The position numbers and the translations under genes are program-made. Under the pieces are notes generated by a model. It searched no databases. It worked only from the letters and a program-made list of their open reading frames with translations, and was not told the origin of the DNA. Shown piece after piece: positions 1 through 8,946 of a DNA stretch of 64,000 bases. Source of the DNA: SAR116 cluster bacterium AG-390-L20 (lineage in GTDB: Bacteria > Pseudomonadota > Alphaproteobacteria > Puniceispirillales > Marisalimonadaceae); contig QCHB01000009.1 in NCBI GenBank assembly GCA_003278095.1, positions 1-64,000 of the forward strand. Direction: 5' to 3'. Position 1 is the stretch's first letter. The number at the start of each line of letters is the position of its first letter.

Positions 1-837
1 GCTAAAGTTTTAAATATGTCTCAACCACCAGTAACCCGGCACATTATAAACTTGGAGTATAATCTTAAAACAAAATTATTTGAGCGAAATAGCCGTTCAG
101 TAAAATTGACCAAAGATGGAACACTATTTCTTACACATGCTACGGAGATTCTTTCAAGAATTGAAGACGCTTCTAAAGTCATAATGAGTAGTAAAAATAA
201 TTTGGGTGGTACTATTACTTTAGGTTTTGTACCATCTATGGCTAATGATATTTTGCCTTTAATTGCAAGTCAGCTGTGTAGAAAACTTCCACTAATTAAA
301 GTAATTTTTAAGGAGTATATGAGCTATGAACAGGTTCCAGCACTAAATGCAGGTAATCTTGATATTGGTTTAACTAGATTACCTAAAGATCTAAATTCTT
401 TTAATTATTCAAGGGTTGTAAGTGAACCATATTTTTTAGCGGTAAATGTAAATAATCCATTATCAATTCAAAAGAAGTTAACAGTAAATGATCTCCATAA
501 TATTGATTTTATTATGTATGATGCGGTTGTTGGAAGATATAGCTTTGAGCTACTATCTTCTTTATTTTTAAACAGTGGAGTAAAACCTAATTTTGTACAA
601 TATGTTAGTCAACCAAGTGTTTTTTTAGGACTTGTGAAGGCTTCTTTAGGTGTTGCTTTATTAGCAAGCTCTTCAAGACAAAACTCTCCAGAAAATGTAA
701 TTTTCAAAGAAATAAAATTGCCAGAATGGGTCCGGGCGGATGTATATTTAGCAACAAAAAAAGAGCCCAAAAATAAATTAATTCCAGAAGTTTATAATTG
801 TATTATGGAAGCTTTATATAAGGATCAAAAAATTTAG
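1..837 (+). CDS. LysR-family transcriptional regulator, N-terminus cut by window edge
   Basis: DNA-binding transcription regulator of the LysR family. The reading frame is open from base 1 (AKVLNMSQPPVTRHI), so the first part of the helix-turn-helix lies outside the window; the Met at base 16 is inside the recognition helix region (SQPPVTRHIINLE is the classic LysR helix pattern) and is not the start. It is followed by LFERNSRSVKLT, the usual wing, and then a periplasmic-binding-protein-like effector domain (ITLGFVPSMANDILP onward, about residues 70-270). The ligand is unknown. It is followed 63 bases later by a co-directional SDR gene, and the SDR and the DadA-like operon are plausible targets. 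Family assignment is sure; the regulon is inference. Confidence 0.93.
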   Translation, partial: AKVLNMSQPPVTRHIINLEYNLKTKLFERNSRSVKLTKDGTLFLTHATEILSRIEDASKVIMSSKNNLGGTITLGFVPSMANDILPLIASQLCRKLPLIKVIFKEYMSYEQVPALNAGNLDIGLTRLPKDLNSFNYSRVVSEPYFLAVNVNNPLSIQKKLTVNDLHNIDFIMYDAVVGRYSFELLSSLFLNSGVKPNFVQYVSQPSVFLGLVKASLGVALLASSSRQNSPENVIFKEIKLPEWVRADVYLATKKEPKNKLIPEVYNCIMEALYKDQKI

Positions 838-900
838 TACAAAACAGAGAGTTGTAATTATTTATTAATAATAGAATAATATACATAATTTTAATTTATT

Positions 901-1659
901 ATGAAATCACTTATGAAATCTATACTTATCACAGGGGCAGCATCAGGAATAGGAGCCGCCACTGTAAAAAAAACAGCATCTAAAAATATATCTTTTACTT
1001 TAACAACTAAATCAAATGAGCAGGGTTTACGATTAGTTTCAGAGTATGCAAAAAAAAAAGGTGCTAGCGTTAGTTCTTTATGTGGAGATTTAGCTAATAA
1101 AAAATTTCTAGAAGATTTAGTAAATTTAGGAAGGAATGAAACAGGTAGCATTGACCAATTTGTTGCAAATGCTGGCTATGCTAATAAACAAAAATTTGGT
1201 GAATTTAATAATGATGAAATCAATCAATCAATTCAAACAATGGCAACATCTTTTTCAACAATAATAAATTTATGTATAGAAGATTTTAAAAGATCTAATA
1301 ATGGAAGAATTATAACTATTAGCTCTTTTGTAAATAAAAATATTGGATTAAATGATAATATTTTTCCTGTTACAGCTGCTGCAAAAGGAGCTCTTGAGGG
1401 ACTAACAAAAACTTTGGCATTTCAACTCGCTAAACATGATGTAACAGTCAATTCAATATCTCCAGGATATACGCAAAAGGATGGAAGTCATTCTGCATTA
1501 TCATCATTAGAATGGGATCAAATAATTAGCAAAATACCAATTTCCAGACTTGCAAAACCTGAGGAAGTTGCAAATTTAGTTGCATTTTTATTATCAAAAA
1601 AAGCTTCATATATTACAGGACAAATAATAAATATTGATGGTGGCTTGTCACTTATTTAA
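901..1659 (+). CDS. SDR-family oxidoreductase with atypical active site
   Basis: Short-chain dehydrogenase/reductase of 252 residues, normal length for a classical SDR. The cofactor glycine motif GAASGIG is near residue 12, NAG is present as ANAG, the catalytic Ser lies in ITISSF, and the end IINIDGG is typical. The position of the catalytic Tyr in YxxxK is Thr: the sequence reads PVTAAAKGALEG, so Lys is kept and Tyr is not. It may use a different proton donor or be a non-catalytic or altered SDR. No clear ribosome binding site decides between Met1 and Met5 (base 913). It ends 2 bases before the convergent DadA-like gene. Confidence 0.9.
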   Translation: MKSLMKSILITGAASGIGAATVKKTASKNISFTLTTKSNEQGLRLVSEYAKKKGASVSSLCGDLANKKFLEDLVNLGRNETGSIDQFVANAGYANKQKFGEFNNDEINQSIQTMATSFSTIINLCIEDFKRSNNGRIITISSFVNKNIGLNDNIFPVTAAAKGALEGLTKTLAFQLAKHDVTVNSISPGYTQKDGSHSALSSLEWDQIISKIPISRLAKPEEVANLVAFLLSKKASYITGQIINIDGGLSLI

Positions 1660-1661
1660 GA

Positions 1662-2903
1662 TTATAAACTAAATCTTTTGGGAGAGAATGGGTCAGCATT
1701 GATACTAGTCTTCTTATTTTGTATCATTTCACTTATAATAACTGCAGATCCTGCTGAAGTAGACAATCCAATGTGATTATGACCAAAGTTAAACCATAAA
1801 TTTTTATGCTTAGGCGCTTTACCAATCATAGGCAAACTGTCAATAATAGTTGGTCTTGATCCTAACCAAGGTTTATCAATTAATTTCTTATTTAAGGGAA
1901 TAATTTTGCGTAATTTTTGAATTGATTCATTTATTTGAATTTCATTTTCAACAGCATCTAAAAAAGTTAATTCTACACCTGAAGTAACTCTGACATCACT
2001 ACCATTGGAGCTATAAACAAATCCTCCTTCTACATCATAAATTGCTGGATTGATTGAAATTTTTTTCTTGGTGGAAAAATGATGGTGATATCCCCTTTCC
2101 CACGCTAATGGAATATTATAGCCTAAATTTGAAAGTATATTTTTAGACCAAGGCCCAGTCGAGACAACAACTTGATCAAAGTAAGATTTGTTTTTATTAG
2201 AAAAAATAACCCATTTATCTTCTATATATTGTAAATCTTTACATGACTCCTGAACAAACTTACCACCAGACTTTATAAAATAATCAAAGTATTTTTTTGA
2301 TAATTTTAATGGAGACTTAACTCTTATTGAATTTTTAAATAAAATACCTTTAAAAAATTTTACTTCTAGATCGGGAAATTGTTTTTCTATTTGTGTTTTA
2401 TTTAGGGTTGTATATTTAGCTTTGTGTTTATTTAAAACTTCTAGTTCAAGTGAATATTTTTCATAACTCTCACTTGTTTTGAACAATTTCAACCAACCAG
2501 GTTTTGAAATAATATTATTAGAATTTGTTTTTTTAATTAATTTTTTATGAGTATTTAATGATAAAACTTGTAACTCTCTTAATGCCTTTGCTGCAAATTT
2601 CATATGGTTTTTATGACTGAACATTAGAAAACGAAGAACCCATATCAATCTTGAAAATATGAAGGATTTAGAATATCTGAATGAGGTTTGATTTTTAAAG
2701 ATTAATTGAAATAATGATTTTAATAATAAAGGATTATTTATAATCATTAAAGATGAGTCGGTAATAACCCCTGCATTACCGTACGAGGTTTGAGAACCTG
2801 GTTCGTTAGGATCCATTAAAGTAACAGAATATCCTTTTTTAATTAATTCAATACTAGTACAAATTCCAACAATGCCTGCCCCGACAATTAAAATATTTTT
2901 CAT
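1662..2903 (-). CDS. FAD-dependent oxidoreductase, D-amino-acid dehydrogenase (DadA) like
   Basis: Glycine oxidase/DadA-type flavoenzyme expected to oxidise an amino acid to its imino/2-oxo acid. The dinucleotide-binding motif ILIVGAGIVG opens the protein, followed by the acidic strand end (VTLMDPNEPG) and the DadA-like SYGNAGVI. The C-terminus has the FAD-contacting block FGHNHIGLSTSAGS. The start is put at 2903 (413 residues) because it gives an ATGA overlap with the stop of the upstream gene and begins right at the Rossmann strand; the longer frame to 2945 adds 14 residues not expected in the family. It is co-transcribed with the alpha-beta-barrel protein upstream. The substrate is not determined. 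Confidence 0.88.
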   Translation of the reverse strand: MKNILIVGAGIVGICTSIELIKKGYSVTLMDPNEPGSQTSYGNAGVITDSSLMIINNPLLLKSLFQLIFKNQTSFRYSKSFIFSRLIWVLRFLMFSHKNHMKFAAKALRELQVLSLNTHKKLIKKTNSNNIISKPGWLKLFKTSESYEKYSLELEVLNKHKAKYTTLNKTQIEKQFPDLEVKFFKGILFKNSIRVKSPLKLSKKYFDYFIKSGGKFVQESCKDLQYIEDKWVIFSNKNKSYFDQVVVSTGPWSKNILSNLGYNIPLAWERGYHHHFSTKKKISINPAIYDVEGGFVYSSNGSDVRVTSGVELTFLDAVENEIQINESIQKLRKIIPLNKKLIDKPWLGSRPTIIDSLPMIGKAPKHKNLWFNFGHNHIGLSTSAGSAVIISEMIQNKKTSINADPFSPKRFSL

Positions 2904-3601
2904 AGACCGAGTACATCTTGTTTTGTTAAAGTATGTAGACAACAATAAAAATTTATTTTGATATTTACTTTAATATTTATGGAATTTTCAACAACGAAAC
3001 TTTCAACTACTTTTCTTAATGCCGAATAATTTAGACCTTCTATAATGATTGCTTGTGATACAACTTGGTCGTCTAATCCTTGAGAAGATCTATATTTTTT
3101 TTCTTCTGTTTTCATTTGTCCAAAATTATTGTCTCCTAAAAGAACATGCATACCAGTGACACCATTTAATTTTAATATATGTGGAACAGATAGCTTCAAA
3201 TTTTCAACATTGAATTTATTGTCAATATCAAAGTCTAAAAACCTTATAGTTGCCAAAAAGCTAGAAAAACCTATCGATTTACTAGCAATTACGCTACAAA
3301 CTGTTCTTGATGGTGATATGTAAGATGACAAAATTTCCTTTGTCCATTTTGTAGGATTATTAAGTCTTTCTAAATAGTTTTTGGAGACAAATATTTCCTT
3401 TTTTTCCACTTCATACATCATAAAATACTTGTCTTCTATGTGAGTGCCAGGCTCTCCTTGGGCTCTAAAACCTCTCAAAAATCCGGGTAATGAAATTCTT
3501 TCTCGCATATGCTCAGTACTATGCCATTGATTATAGTCGATCTCCTTTTCTTCAAGAACACCACCCCAATTTACTAATACAGAAGTTCCTATTAAACTCA
3601 T
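2900..3601 (-). CDS. Dimeric alpha-beta barrel-like protein of unknown function
   Basis: Protein of 233 residues without signal peptide. The N-terminal part, with an NQWHSTEHMRERISLPGF block, resembles the EthD/ABM-type dimeric alpha-beta barrels found in small oxygenases and in conserved hypothetical proteins of marine alphaproteobacteria; a second weaker repeat of the same fold may follow (SSFLATIRFLDF..., LNGVTGMHVLLGD). It forms an ATGA-overlapping operon with the DadA-like dehydrogenase, so a role in the same catabolic step is likely. I do not recognise a specific function. Confidence 0.7.
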   Translation of the reverse strand: MSLIGTSVLVNWGGVLEEKEIDYNQWHSTEHMRERISLPGFLRGFRAQGEPGTHIEDKYFMMYEVEKKEIFVSKNYLERLNNPTKWTKEILSSYISPSRTVCSVIASKSIGFSSFLATIRFLDFDIDNKFNVENLKLSVPHILKLNGVTGMHVLLGDNNFGQMKTEEKKYRSSQGLDDQVVSQAIIIEGLNYSALRKVVESFVVENSINIKVNIKINFYCCLHTLTKQDVLGL

Positions 3602-3665
3602 TATGTTAAATCCTTATTTATTTAAATCATAGTGAATATATTAATTTTAAAAATATAGAGAAAAA

Positions 3666-4994
3666 TTACTTCTTTTTAGATTTTTTTCTTTTTTCTTTTA
3701 ATTTATTTTTCTTCGCATTTCTTTTCAGTTCTGATTTACCCTTTGTATTAGATAGTTTTGAAGACTTATATTTTTTACTTTCGAATTGATTGAAGTTTTT
3801 TTTATTATCGCTTGATTTATTACCAACTTCTTCATTAAACCCAATTAAATTTTCAGGATTTAAGAGATGACTCTTTATAACCTCTAATTTTAAATTTATT
3901 AGTTTTTCAATTCTAAATAATTTTAGTCGTTCACTTGGCTCACAAAATGTAATAGCTATTCCAGAAGCTCCAGCTCTTGCTGTCCTTCCAATTCTATGGA
4001 CATAATCTTCAGGAGTTGATGGTATGTCAAAATTTACAATATGAGATATAGTTTCTATATCTATACCTCTGGCAGCAATATCTGTTGCAATTAAAACTTT
4101 AATTTCACCATCTTTAAAAGAATTTAAAGCTCGTTGACGAGCTGCTTGTGATTTGTTGCTGTGAATTGCTTCAGTTAGAATACCAACGTTGATTAATTTT
4201 TGACATAATCGATTAGCTTTGTGCTTGGTTCTTGTAAAAACAATTACTGTCTCAAACACCTTGTCTTTCAATAATGTTATTAATTGGAGAACTTTGTCTT
4301 GAGGCTCTATAACTATGACTGATTGGGATATTCTTTCAACTGGAGTTAAAGTTGACTTAACTTTTACTTTTACTGGTGACTGCAAAATAGTTTCAGACAA
4401 TTTAATAACGGTTTCAGGCATTGTAGCTGAAAAAAATAATGTTTGTCTGCGCTCTGGAAGTAATTTTATTACTTTTTCAATATCCTTAATAAATCCCATA
4501 TCCAGCATTCTATCTGCTTCATCTAAGACAAAGAATTGTATTTTGCTCAAGGAACAGACACCTTGATTAATAAGATCAAGCAATCTTCCTGGAGTAGCAA
4601 CTATTATATCTACCCCACGTGCCAAAGTTTTGACTTGAGGGCCTTCTTTTACACCTCCAAAAATAACAGTGTGTTTTATAGCAATATACTGACCATATTT
4701 TCTTATCGATTCATTTATTTGTATTGCAAGTTCCCTTGTTGGAGCTAAAATAAGAGCTCTTGGATCTCTTTTTTTTTCGGTTGATTGTTTAGCATTAAGT
4801 TTTTGTAAAATTGGTAATGTGAAGGCAGCCGTTTTTCCTGTTCCAGTCTGAGCCATACCTATTAAATCTAGCCCTTTCATTACTAAAGGAATTGTTTCTT
4901 TTTGAATAGGTGTTGGTGAAACATACCCCCCTTCGTTCAAAGCTTTTAAAAATGGGGCTTTTATATTTAAGTCTTCAAATCTATAATTTTTCAA
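3666..4994 (-). CDS. DEAD-box ATP-dependent RNA helicase (RhlE type)
   Basis: RNA helicase that unwinds short duplexes during ribosome assembly or mRNA turnover. All motifs are visible: Q motif (SPTPIQ), Walker A (AQTGTGKT), PTRELA, DEAD, SAT, and the second RecA-like domain ending in HRIGRTARAG. After about residue 385 comes a Lys-rich, low-complexity tail (about 55 residues) typical of RhlE-like proteins and suited to unspecific RNA binding. The start is TTG at 4994, with AGAG a few bases upstream; the protein begins right at the family's usual N-terminus (YRFEDLNI). It stands alone between divergent promoters. Confidence 0.95.
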   Translation of the reverse strand: MKNYRFEDLNIKAPFLKALNEGGYVSPTPIQKETIPLVMKGLDLIGMAQTGTGKTAAFTLPILQKLNAKQSTEKKRDPRALILAPTRELAIQINESIRKYGQYIAIKHTVIFGGVKEGPQVKTLARGVDIIVATPGRLLDLINQGVCSLSKIQFFVLDEADRMLDMGFIKDIEKVIKLLPERRQTLFFSATMPETVIKLSETILQSPVKVKVKSTLTPVERISQSVIVIEPQDKVLQLITLLKDKVFETVIVFTRTKHKANRLCQKLINVGILTEAIHSNKSQAARQRALNSFKDGEIKVLIATDIAARGIDIETISHIVNFDIPSTPEDYVHRIGRTARAGASGIAITFCEPSERLKLFRIEKLINLKLEVIKSHLLNPENLIGFNEEVGNKSSDNKKNFNQFESKKYKSSKLSNTKGKSELKRNAKKNKLKEKRKKSKKK

Positions 4995-5114
4995 ACCTAT
5001 TTCTCTTTAAAAATTTTTTAGCTTGATAACATTTAGGTAATATATCTAATGTTATATATCTAAATAAGAACAAAGCAATGTATCAATTATTTGTATAAAT
5101 TGATGGAGAGATAG

Positions 5115-5459
5115 ATGCGTATAATAGGAATAATAATTATTATTGGAATGGTTGGAGGTGCTACTGTATCAATAGATCATACTATGTTTTTAGACTTACC
5201 TTCAATGCTAATTGTTTTAGGAGGAGCTTTAGGTTACGTGTTAGCTAAAGGCAAATCAAAACATTTTATTAAGAATTTTGGTGACGGATCAGTGTATATG
5301 GGTTGGATTGGATTAATAATAGGTTTTATTATGATTGGCAATCACCACGCTGAGTCAGAAAAAATAGGACCTGCAATTTCAGTAGCGTTTCTTCCAATTT
5401 TTTATGGATATTTTATAAAATTAATTTCAACAGGTTTAGAAAGTATTGGCGACGATTGA
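5115..5459 (+). CDS. Miniature MotA-like membrane protein
   Basis: Protein of 114 residues that is almost all membrane. The first half (IGMVGGATVSIDHTMFLDLPSM... then LIVLGGALG) matches the start of flagellar MotA, where a glycine-rich helix is followed by D-x-PSxLIVLGG. The second half (GWIGLIIGF...GPAISVAFLPIFYG) resembles the last two MotA/ExbB helices. The large cytoplasmic domain that links these pairs in MotA is missing, and no MotB lies beside it. A good binding site (GGAGAG) sits upstream of the ATG. It could be a stand-alone channel-like or structural protein; function unknown. Confidence 0.72.
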   Translation: MRIIGIIIIIGMVGGATVSIDHTMFLDLPSMLIVLGGALGYVLAKGKSKHFIKNFGDGSVYMGWIGLIIGFIMIGNHHAESEKIGPAISVAFLPIFYGYFIKLISTGLESIGDD

Positions 5460-5475
5460 CTTAATTTTATTTAAT

Positions 5476-6372
5476 CTACTTACTCTTAAAGTTTAGTCCA
5501 TTAAGTTGTGCCCGTAAATAAGATACATTTGTGGCTAAACCTGGTAAAAGCCATTGAAACAAAGAAACCACTTCTTTAATTTCTTCATATTGATTTGTAT
5601 TTTTACAAGCGATTATAAGTTTTGCAGATGTTAAACTAGCTGGATTAGGTAAACTTAAAGCTTTTTCTATTGCAAAATCATGAACTAAAGAAACTTGTTT
5701 TTCATACAAAGTAGTTTGAATTTTATTTTTAAGGCCAGTCCAAGCATGATTAAAATAAGTAGGCCATCTAGCAAACGCTCTATAATCAGTATTTAAAAAT
5801 GGCAAATTAATGGTACTCTTGATTGACTCAAAGGTATTAAAAGTTTCTTCATCAACATGATGTTGCTCCAATAAAATCAATTTTTTTCCTTTTGATGGGC
5901 CGTGCCATTCTTTAAATTTATTGTAATTTGATTTCACGCTTATTTCATTTCCTTCTAAAAGTAATCTGGCAATAGAGGCTATAATTATATATGGCATATT
6001 ACCATGAGAAAAAATTTCATTTATTTCTAAAATACTTTCAATCTCTTGCTTGGCATAACCTTTTTTTTCTAATTCGTTTAAAATAAGTTTAGGTTCTAAT
6101 TCTTTTACTAATTCTTCAGTAAAATCCCTCAACTCTCTACAAGCAAATACAAATTCTTGAGAAGAGAGAATTTCTTTGATGCCATTCCAAAGGGTTTTAA
6201 AGAATAACGGATAATGTGCAAAAGCCATTGTTACTACACCCATCCATGGAACTTGAAGGTGTTTTTTTGTTTCATTATAAATTTGTTTTAATTCTTCATC
6301 TGCTAAATACTCAGGTATTGGGAATATAGATGGTATTGGTGAAGGTTTGTATCGTTTAAGATTTATTTTCAT
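5476..6372 (-). CDS. Halocarboxylic acid dehalogenase DehI-family protein
   Basis: Group I 2-haloacid dehalogenase homologue, 298 residues, close to the known length of DehI. These enzymes hydrolyse D- and L-2-haloacids without an ester intermediate. The protein shows the two-repeat all-helical pattern, and the second half carries NTDYRAFARWP, in which Asp196 corresponds to the water-activating Asp of DehI; Asn125 in HGNMPY corresponds to a substrate-pocket Asn. It faces the MotA-like gene convergently and lies upstream of nothing obviously related. The true substrate could be a natural haloacid or another small carboxylic acid. Confidence 0.8.
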   Translation of the reverse strand: MKINLKRYKPSPIPSIFPIPEYLADEELKQIYNETKKHLQVPWMGVVTMAFAHYPLFFKTLWNGIKEILSSQEFVFACRELRDFTEELVKELEPKLILNELEKKGYAKQEIESILEINEIFSHGNMPYIIIASIARLLLEGNEISVKSNYNKFKEWHGPSKGKKLILLEQHHVDEETFNTFESIKSTINLPFLNTDYRAFARWPTYFNHAWTGLKNKIQTTLYEKQVSLVHDFAIEKALSLPNPASLTSAKLIIACKNTNQYEEIKEVVSLFQWLLPGLATNVSYLRAQLNGLNFKSK

Positions 6373-6438
6373 ATTTTATTGCATTTAGTTTAAATATTTT
6401 AAAAATCGTTTTATTACTTATTCAATAAAACTATAAAT

Positions 6439-7092
6439 TCAAAGCTCATCCCAATTTTGGATCACATTTCTAAGAACTTGATCTTCTAAGAGATCTTCCT
6501 GTTTTGATATTTTTCTAAGTAATTCTAGTATTTTATTTATCTTATTCTCCGGCACACAAACTACACCAGACTGATCCGCTACTATGATATCATTTTTTGA
6601 TATTTCTACATCTGTAACTGAGATTGTTTCGTTTATTGAGCCAAAGGTAAAGTCATTACGACTTCTTCTAGGACAAACCCCAATTGCCCAAACTGGATAT
6701 CCGCACTCTCTTATTTCCTCTAAATCTCTACAAGTTCCATTCATAATAGTTCCAACAACTCCTTTTCTTAGAGCCAATTTTGATGCCAAGCCTCCCCATG
6801 CAGTTGCATTAATAGTCCCCTCCAAATCCATTACCACTACCTGACCCTTAGACATAGTTTTGAGAACTTGTTCAAGTGGTTTTCCGACACCACCTCCAAA
6901 TCTCCAAGCATTAGGGTCTTTATCTTTTTTTGTAAACTTAACTGGAAGCGCTCTTCCTACTACTCTACCCTGATCATATCTTTGGGCTGAAATACCGGAA
7001 ATAGCTCCATTGATTCCAATTTCATCTAACGCATCTGAAATCATTGAGGTAGGATATTTAAGAAACTGAGATTCTATTGAAATATCACTCAT
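6439..7092 (-). CDS. RraA-like / 4-hydroxy-4-methyl-2-oxoglutarate aldolase family protein
   Basis: Cytosolic protein of 217 residues from the RraA/HMG-CHA aldolase family. The diagnostic block GGLASKLALRKGVVGTI, followed by NGTCRDLEEI, contains the Arg-Asp pair that binds the divalent metal and pyruvyl substrate in the class II aldolases. Catabolic members cleave 4-hydroxy-4-methyl-2-oxoglutarate or oxaloacetate; the true RraA regulators of RNase E are shorter, so an aldolase role is preferred. It lies upstream of and co-directional with the DehI-like gene, with a 66-base gap. Confidence 0.88.
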   Translation of the reverse strand: MSDISIESQFLKYPTSMISDALDEIGINGAISGISAQRYDQGRVVGRALPVKFTKKDKDPNAWRFGGGVGKPLEQVLKTMSKGQVVVMDLEGTINATAWGGLASKLALRKGVVGTIMNGTCRDLEEIRECGYPVWAIGVCPRRSRNDFTFGSINETISVTDVEISKNDIIVADQSGVVCVPENKINKILELLRKISKQEDLLEDQVLRNVIQNWDEL

Positions 7093-7202
7093 TATAACAG
7101 CCCTTGTTCTATATAAATTTAATTATCATTATATATTATTTTATTTTCAAGAAATAAAATAACAGGATTGTATTTATTAGATATTTGTGAAATGTTTCTG
7201 CG

Positions 7203-7946
7203 ATGTTTTCGCATCTTGACTTAAATTCAATTCTGCTAATACTTTTTGCAATATCTTTGGGGGGATTAGTTAAAGGCGTAATCAGTTTTGGGCTGCCTTT
7301 AGTGGCACTTCCTATTTTATCTTTCGTACTAAATCCAAAACAAGCTATTTTTCTTTTATTTTTTACAGTGATAGCTGTCAACATTAGAGAAATAAAATTT
7401 AAAAAATTTGATAGATATAAAAAAATAATACCTCTATCTATCGGAGTTTTGTCAGGAATTATAATAGGTAGTATTTTATTTCACAAAATTGAAAATAATC
7501 TTATTAGCCAAATGATAGGTTTCACAATTATTCTAGCAGTAATAATAAATTTAACAGGCCTGAAAATTAAACAAACTTTATTACTTAACAATTTTTTTTC
7601 AATTTGTTATGGATTTTTCTGCGGTATTATAGGTGGAATGACTACACTAGTTGGTCCATTAATTGCGGTATATTTAGTAAGTTTAGAACTATCGAAAGAT
7701 GAATTTAGCGAATTAATTTCTTTAACGATTTTTGCATGTCTTGCTCCAATATATATTATATTTTTTATATATCAGCCAATTATATTAAATGATTTTTTCA
7801 TAAGTTTATGTTTTGCTTTTCCAGCTATATTAATGCAATTTTTAGGCTTCAAAATCAGAAAAAAATTACCTCAGCAGATTTTTAGAAAGGTAATTCTATT
7901 AATGCTTACTATTATTGGAATATTAGTCATTTATAAAAACATTTAA
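7203..7946 (+). CDS. TauE/SafE-family sulfite/organic acid exporter permease
   Basis: Inner-membrane permease of 247 residues with about eight hydrophobic segments. The first pair is marked by GGLVKGVISFGLPLVALPIL and the repeat half by GIIGGMTTLVGPLIAVYLV, the paired glycine/proline motifs of TSUP (TauE/SafE) proteins. Members move sulfite, sulfoacetate or other anions. It diverges from the RraA-like gene and converges on a TauD-type dioxygenase, which fits disposal of sulfite released from organosulfonates, but the substrate is an inference. Confidence 0.9.
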   Translation: MFSHLDLNSILLILFAISLGGLVKGVISFGLPLVALPILSFVLNPKQAIFLLFFTVIAVNIREIKFKKFDRYKKIIPLSIGVLSGIIIGSILFHKIENNLISQMIGFTIILAVIINLTGLKIKQTLLLNNFFSICYGFFCGIIGGMTTLVGPLIAVYLVSLELSKDEFSELISLTIFACLAPIYIIFFIYQPIILNDFFISLCFAFPAILMQFLGFKIRKKLPQQIFRKVILLMLTIIGILVIYKNI

Positions 7947-7956
7947 GTTTTATAAA

Positions 7957-8805
7957 TCAATAAGGAATTGTTCCTTTTATAGTAACGCGTCTGCCTTTCC
8001 TTTCCATTGGGTGATAGTCCCAGATAGCTTTATGCAAAGTGCATCTATTATCCCAAAAGGCCATATCATTTTTATTCCATCTATATCTAATTTGAAAATC
8101 TGTCTTTTCACAATGATTAAATAAATATTCCAAGACCAATCTACTTTCATGTTTTGATAATCCTTCAATTCTAGTAGTGAAGAATTTATTTACATATAAT
8201 GCTTTTTTCTGAGTTTCAGGATGTGTTCTTACAATTGGATGAATAGCAGAAGGATATTTATTTTTAGGATCTAGCTGGTCTTGTTTTTCATACCTGTTTC
8301 TATAAAAATGTTCAGATTCATGATAAGCTTTCAAACCATTTAAGAAATTCTGCATTGGCTTACTTAATGTATCATAAGCCATATACATATTTGAAAACAT
8401 TGTATCACCACCATATTCTGGAAGAATATGCAGTTGCAACATTGTTCCTAATGGTGGCTCTTTGTCACATGAAACATCAGAATGAAAATCCTCTGCTCCG
8501 TTAGAAATTTTGCTATCTTTATGTGTATGAATTTCAAATATTTCTGGAAAATTTTTCGTTTTTGGAGCTGCAGGATGAATGTGAAGGTCACCAAAGCATT
8601 TTCCAAGTTTTATATGATTTGCTGGAGAGATTTCTATTTGTTCTTGAAAGAATAAAACTTGATACTTATACAAAGCTTCTTTTATAAAATTTTGTTCATA
8701 ATCTGAAATATCTTTTGATAAATCTACGCCTGTAATTACCCCACCAATATTTGGAGCATATGGCTTCACATTTATTTCTTTACATAAATTACAAATTTCT
8801 TTCAA
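7957..8805 (-). CDS. TauD/TfdA-family Fe(II)/2-oxoglutarate dioxygenase
   Basis: Oxygenase of 282 residues that couples 2-oxoglutarate decarboxylation to hydroxylation of a small substrate such as a sulfonate. The iron facial triad is visible: His108 and Asp110 in the FHSDVS block and the distal His258 in NRCTLHKAIWDY; the 2-oxoglutarate-binding Arg is in the final ERKGRR block. The start is TTG at 8805 with AGAGG six to seven bases upstream. It faces the TauE/SafE gene, and a taurine-type oxygenase with a sulfite exporter makes sense. Substrate not provable from sequence. Confidence 0.92.
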   Translation of the reverse strand: MKEICNLCKEINVKPYAPNIGGVITGVDLSKDISDYEQNFIKEALYKYQVLFFQEQIEISPANHIKLGKCFGDLHIHPAAPKTKNFPEIFEIHTHKDSKISNGAEDFHSDVSCDKEPPLGTMLQLHILPEYGGDTMFSNMYMAYDTLSKPMQNFLNGLKAYHESEHFYRNRYEKQDQLDPKNKYPSAIHPIVRTHPETQKKALYVNKFFTTRIEGLSKHESRLVLEYLFNHCEKTDFQIRYRWNKNDMAFWDNRCTLHKAIWDYHPMERKGRRVTIKGTIPY

Positions 8806-8946
8806 TATTGACCTCTAATTCATTAAAATTTTATTTTCAAATTCATAATAAAAGATAAAAATATATTAGATCTTTTAAAAATAATTTGCAAATTTGCTTG
8901 AATTCTGAAACTTATTTTTTGGTAATTTCATCATGTTGTTCCTCGT

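Noticed and set aside
891-1151. Leftward open frame opposite the first SDR gene
   Set aside because: Covers the SDR cofactor-binding region in antisense and has no start signal.
8888-8897. Palindrome GCAAATTTGC between the TauD gene and the envelope locus
   Set aside because: Only 10 bases, expected by chance in A+T-rich sequence, and no regulator links to it.
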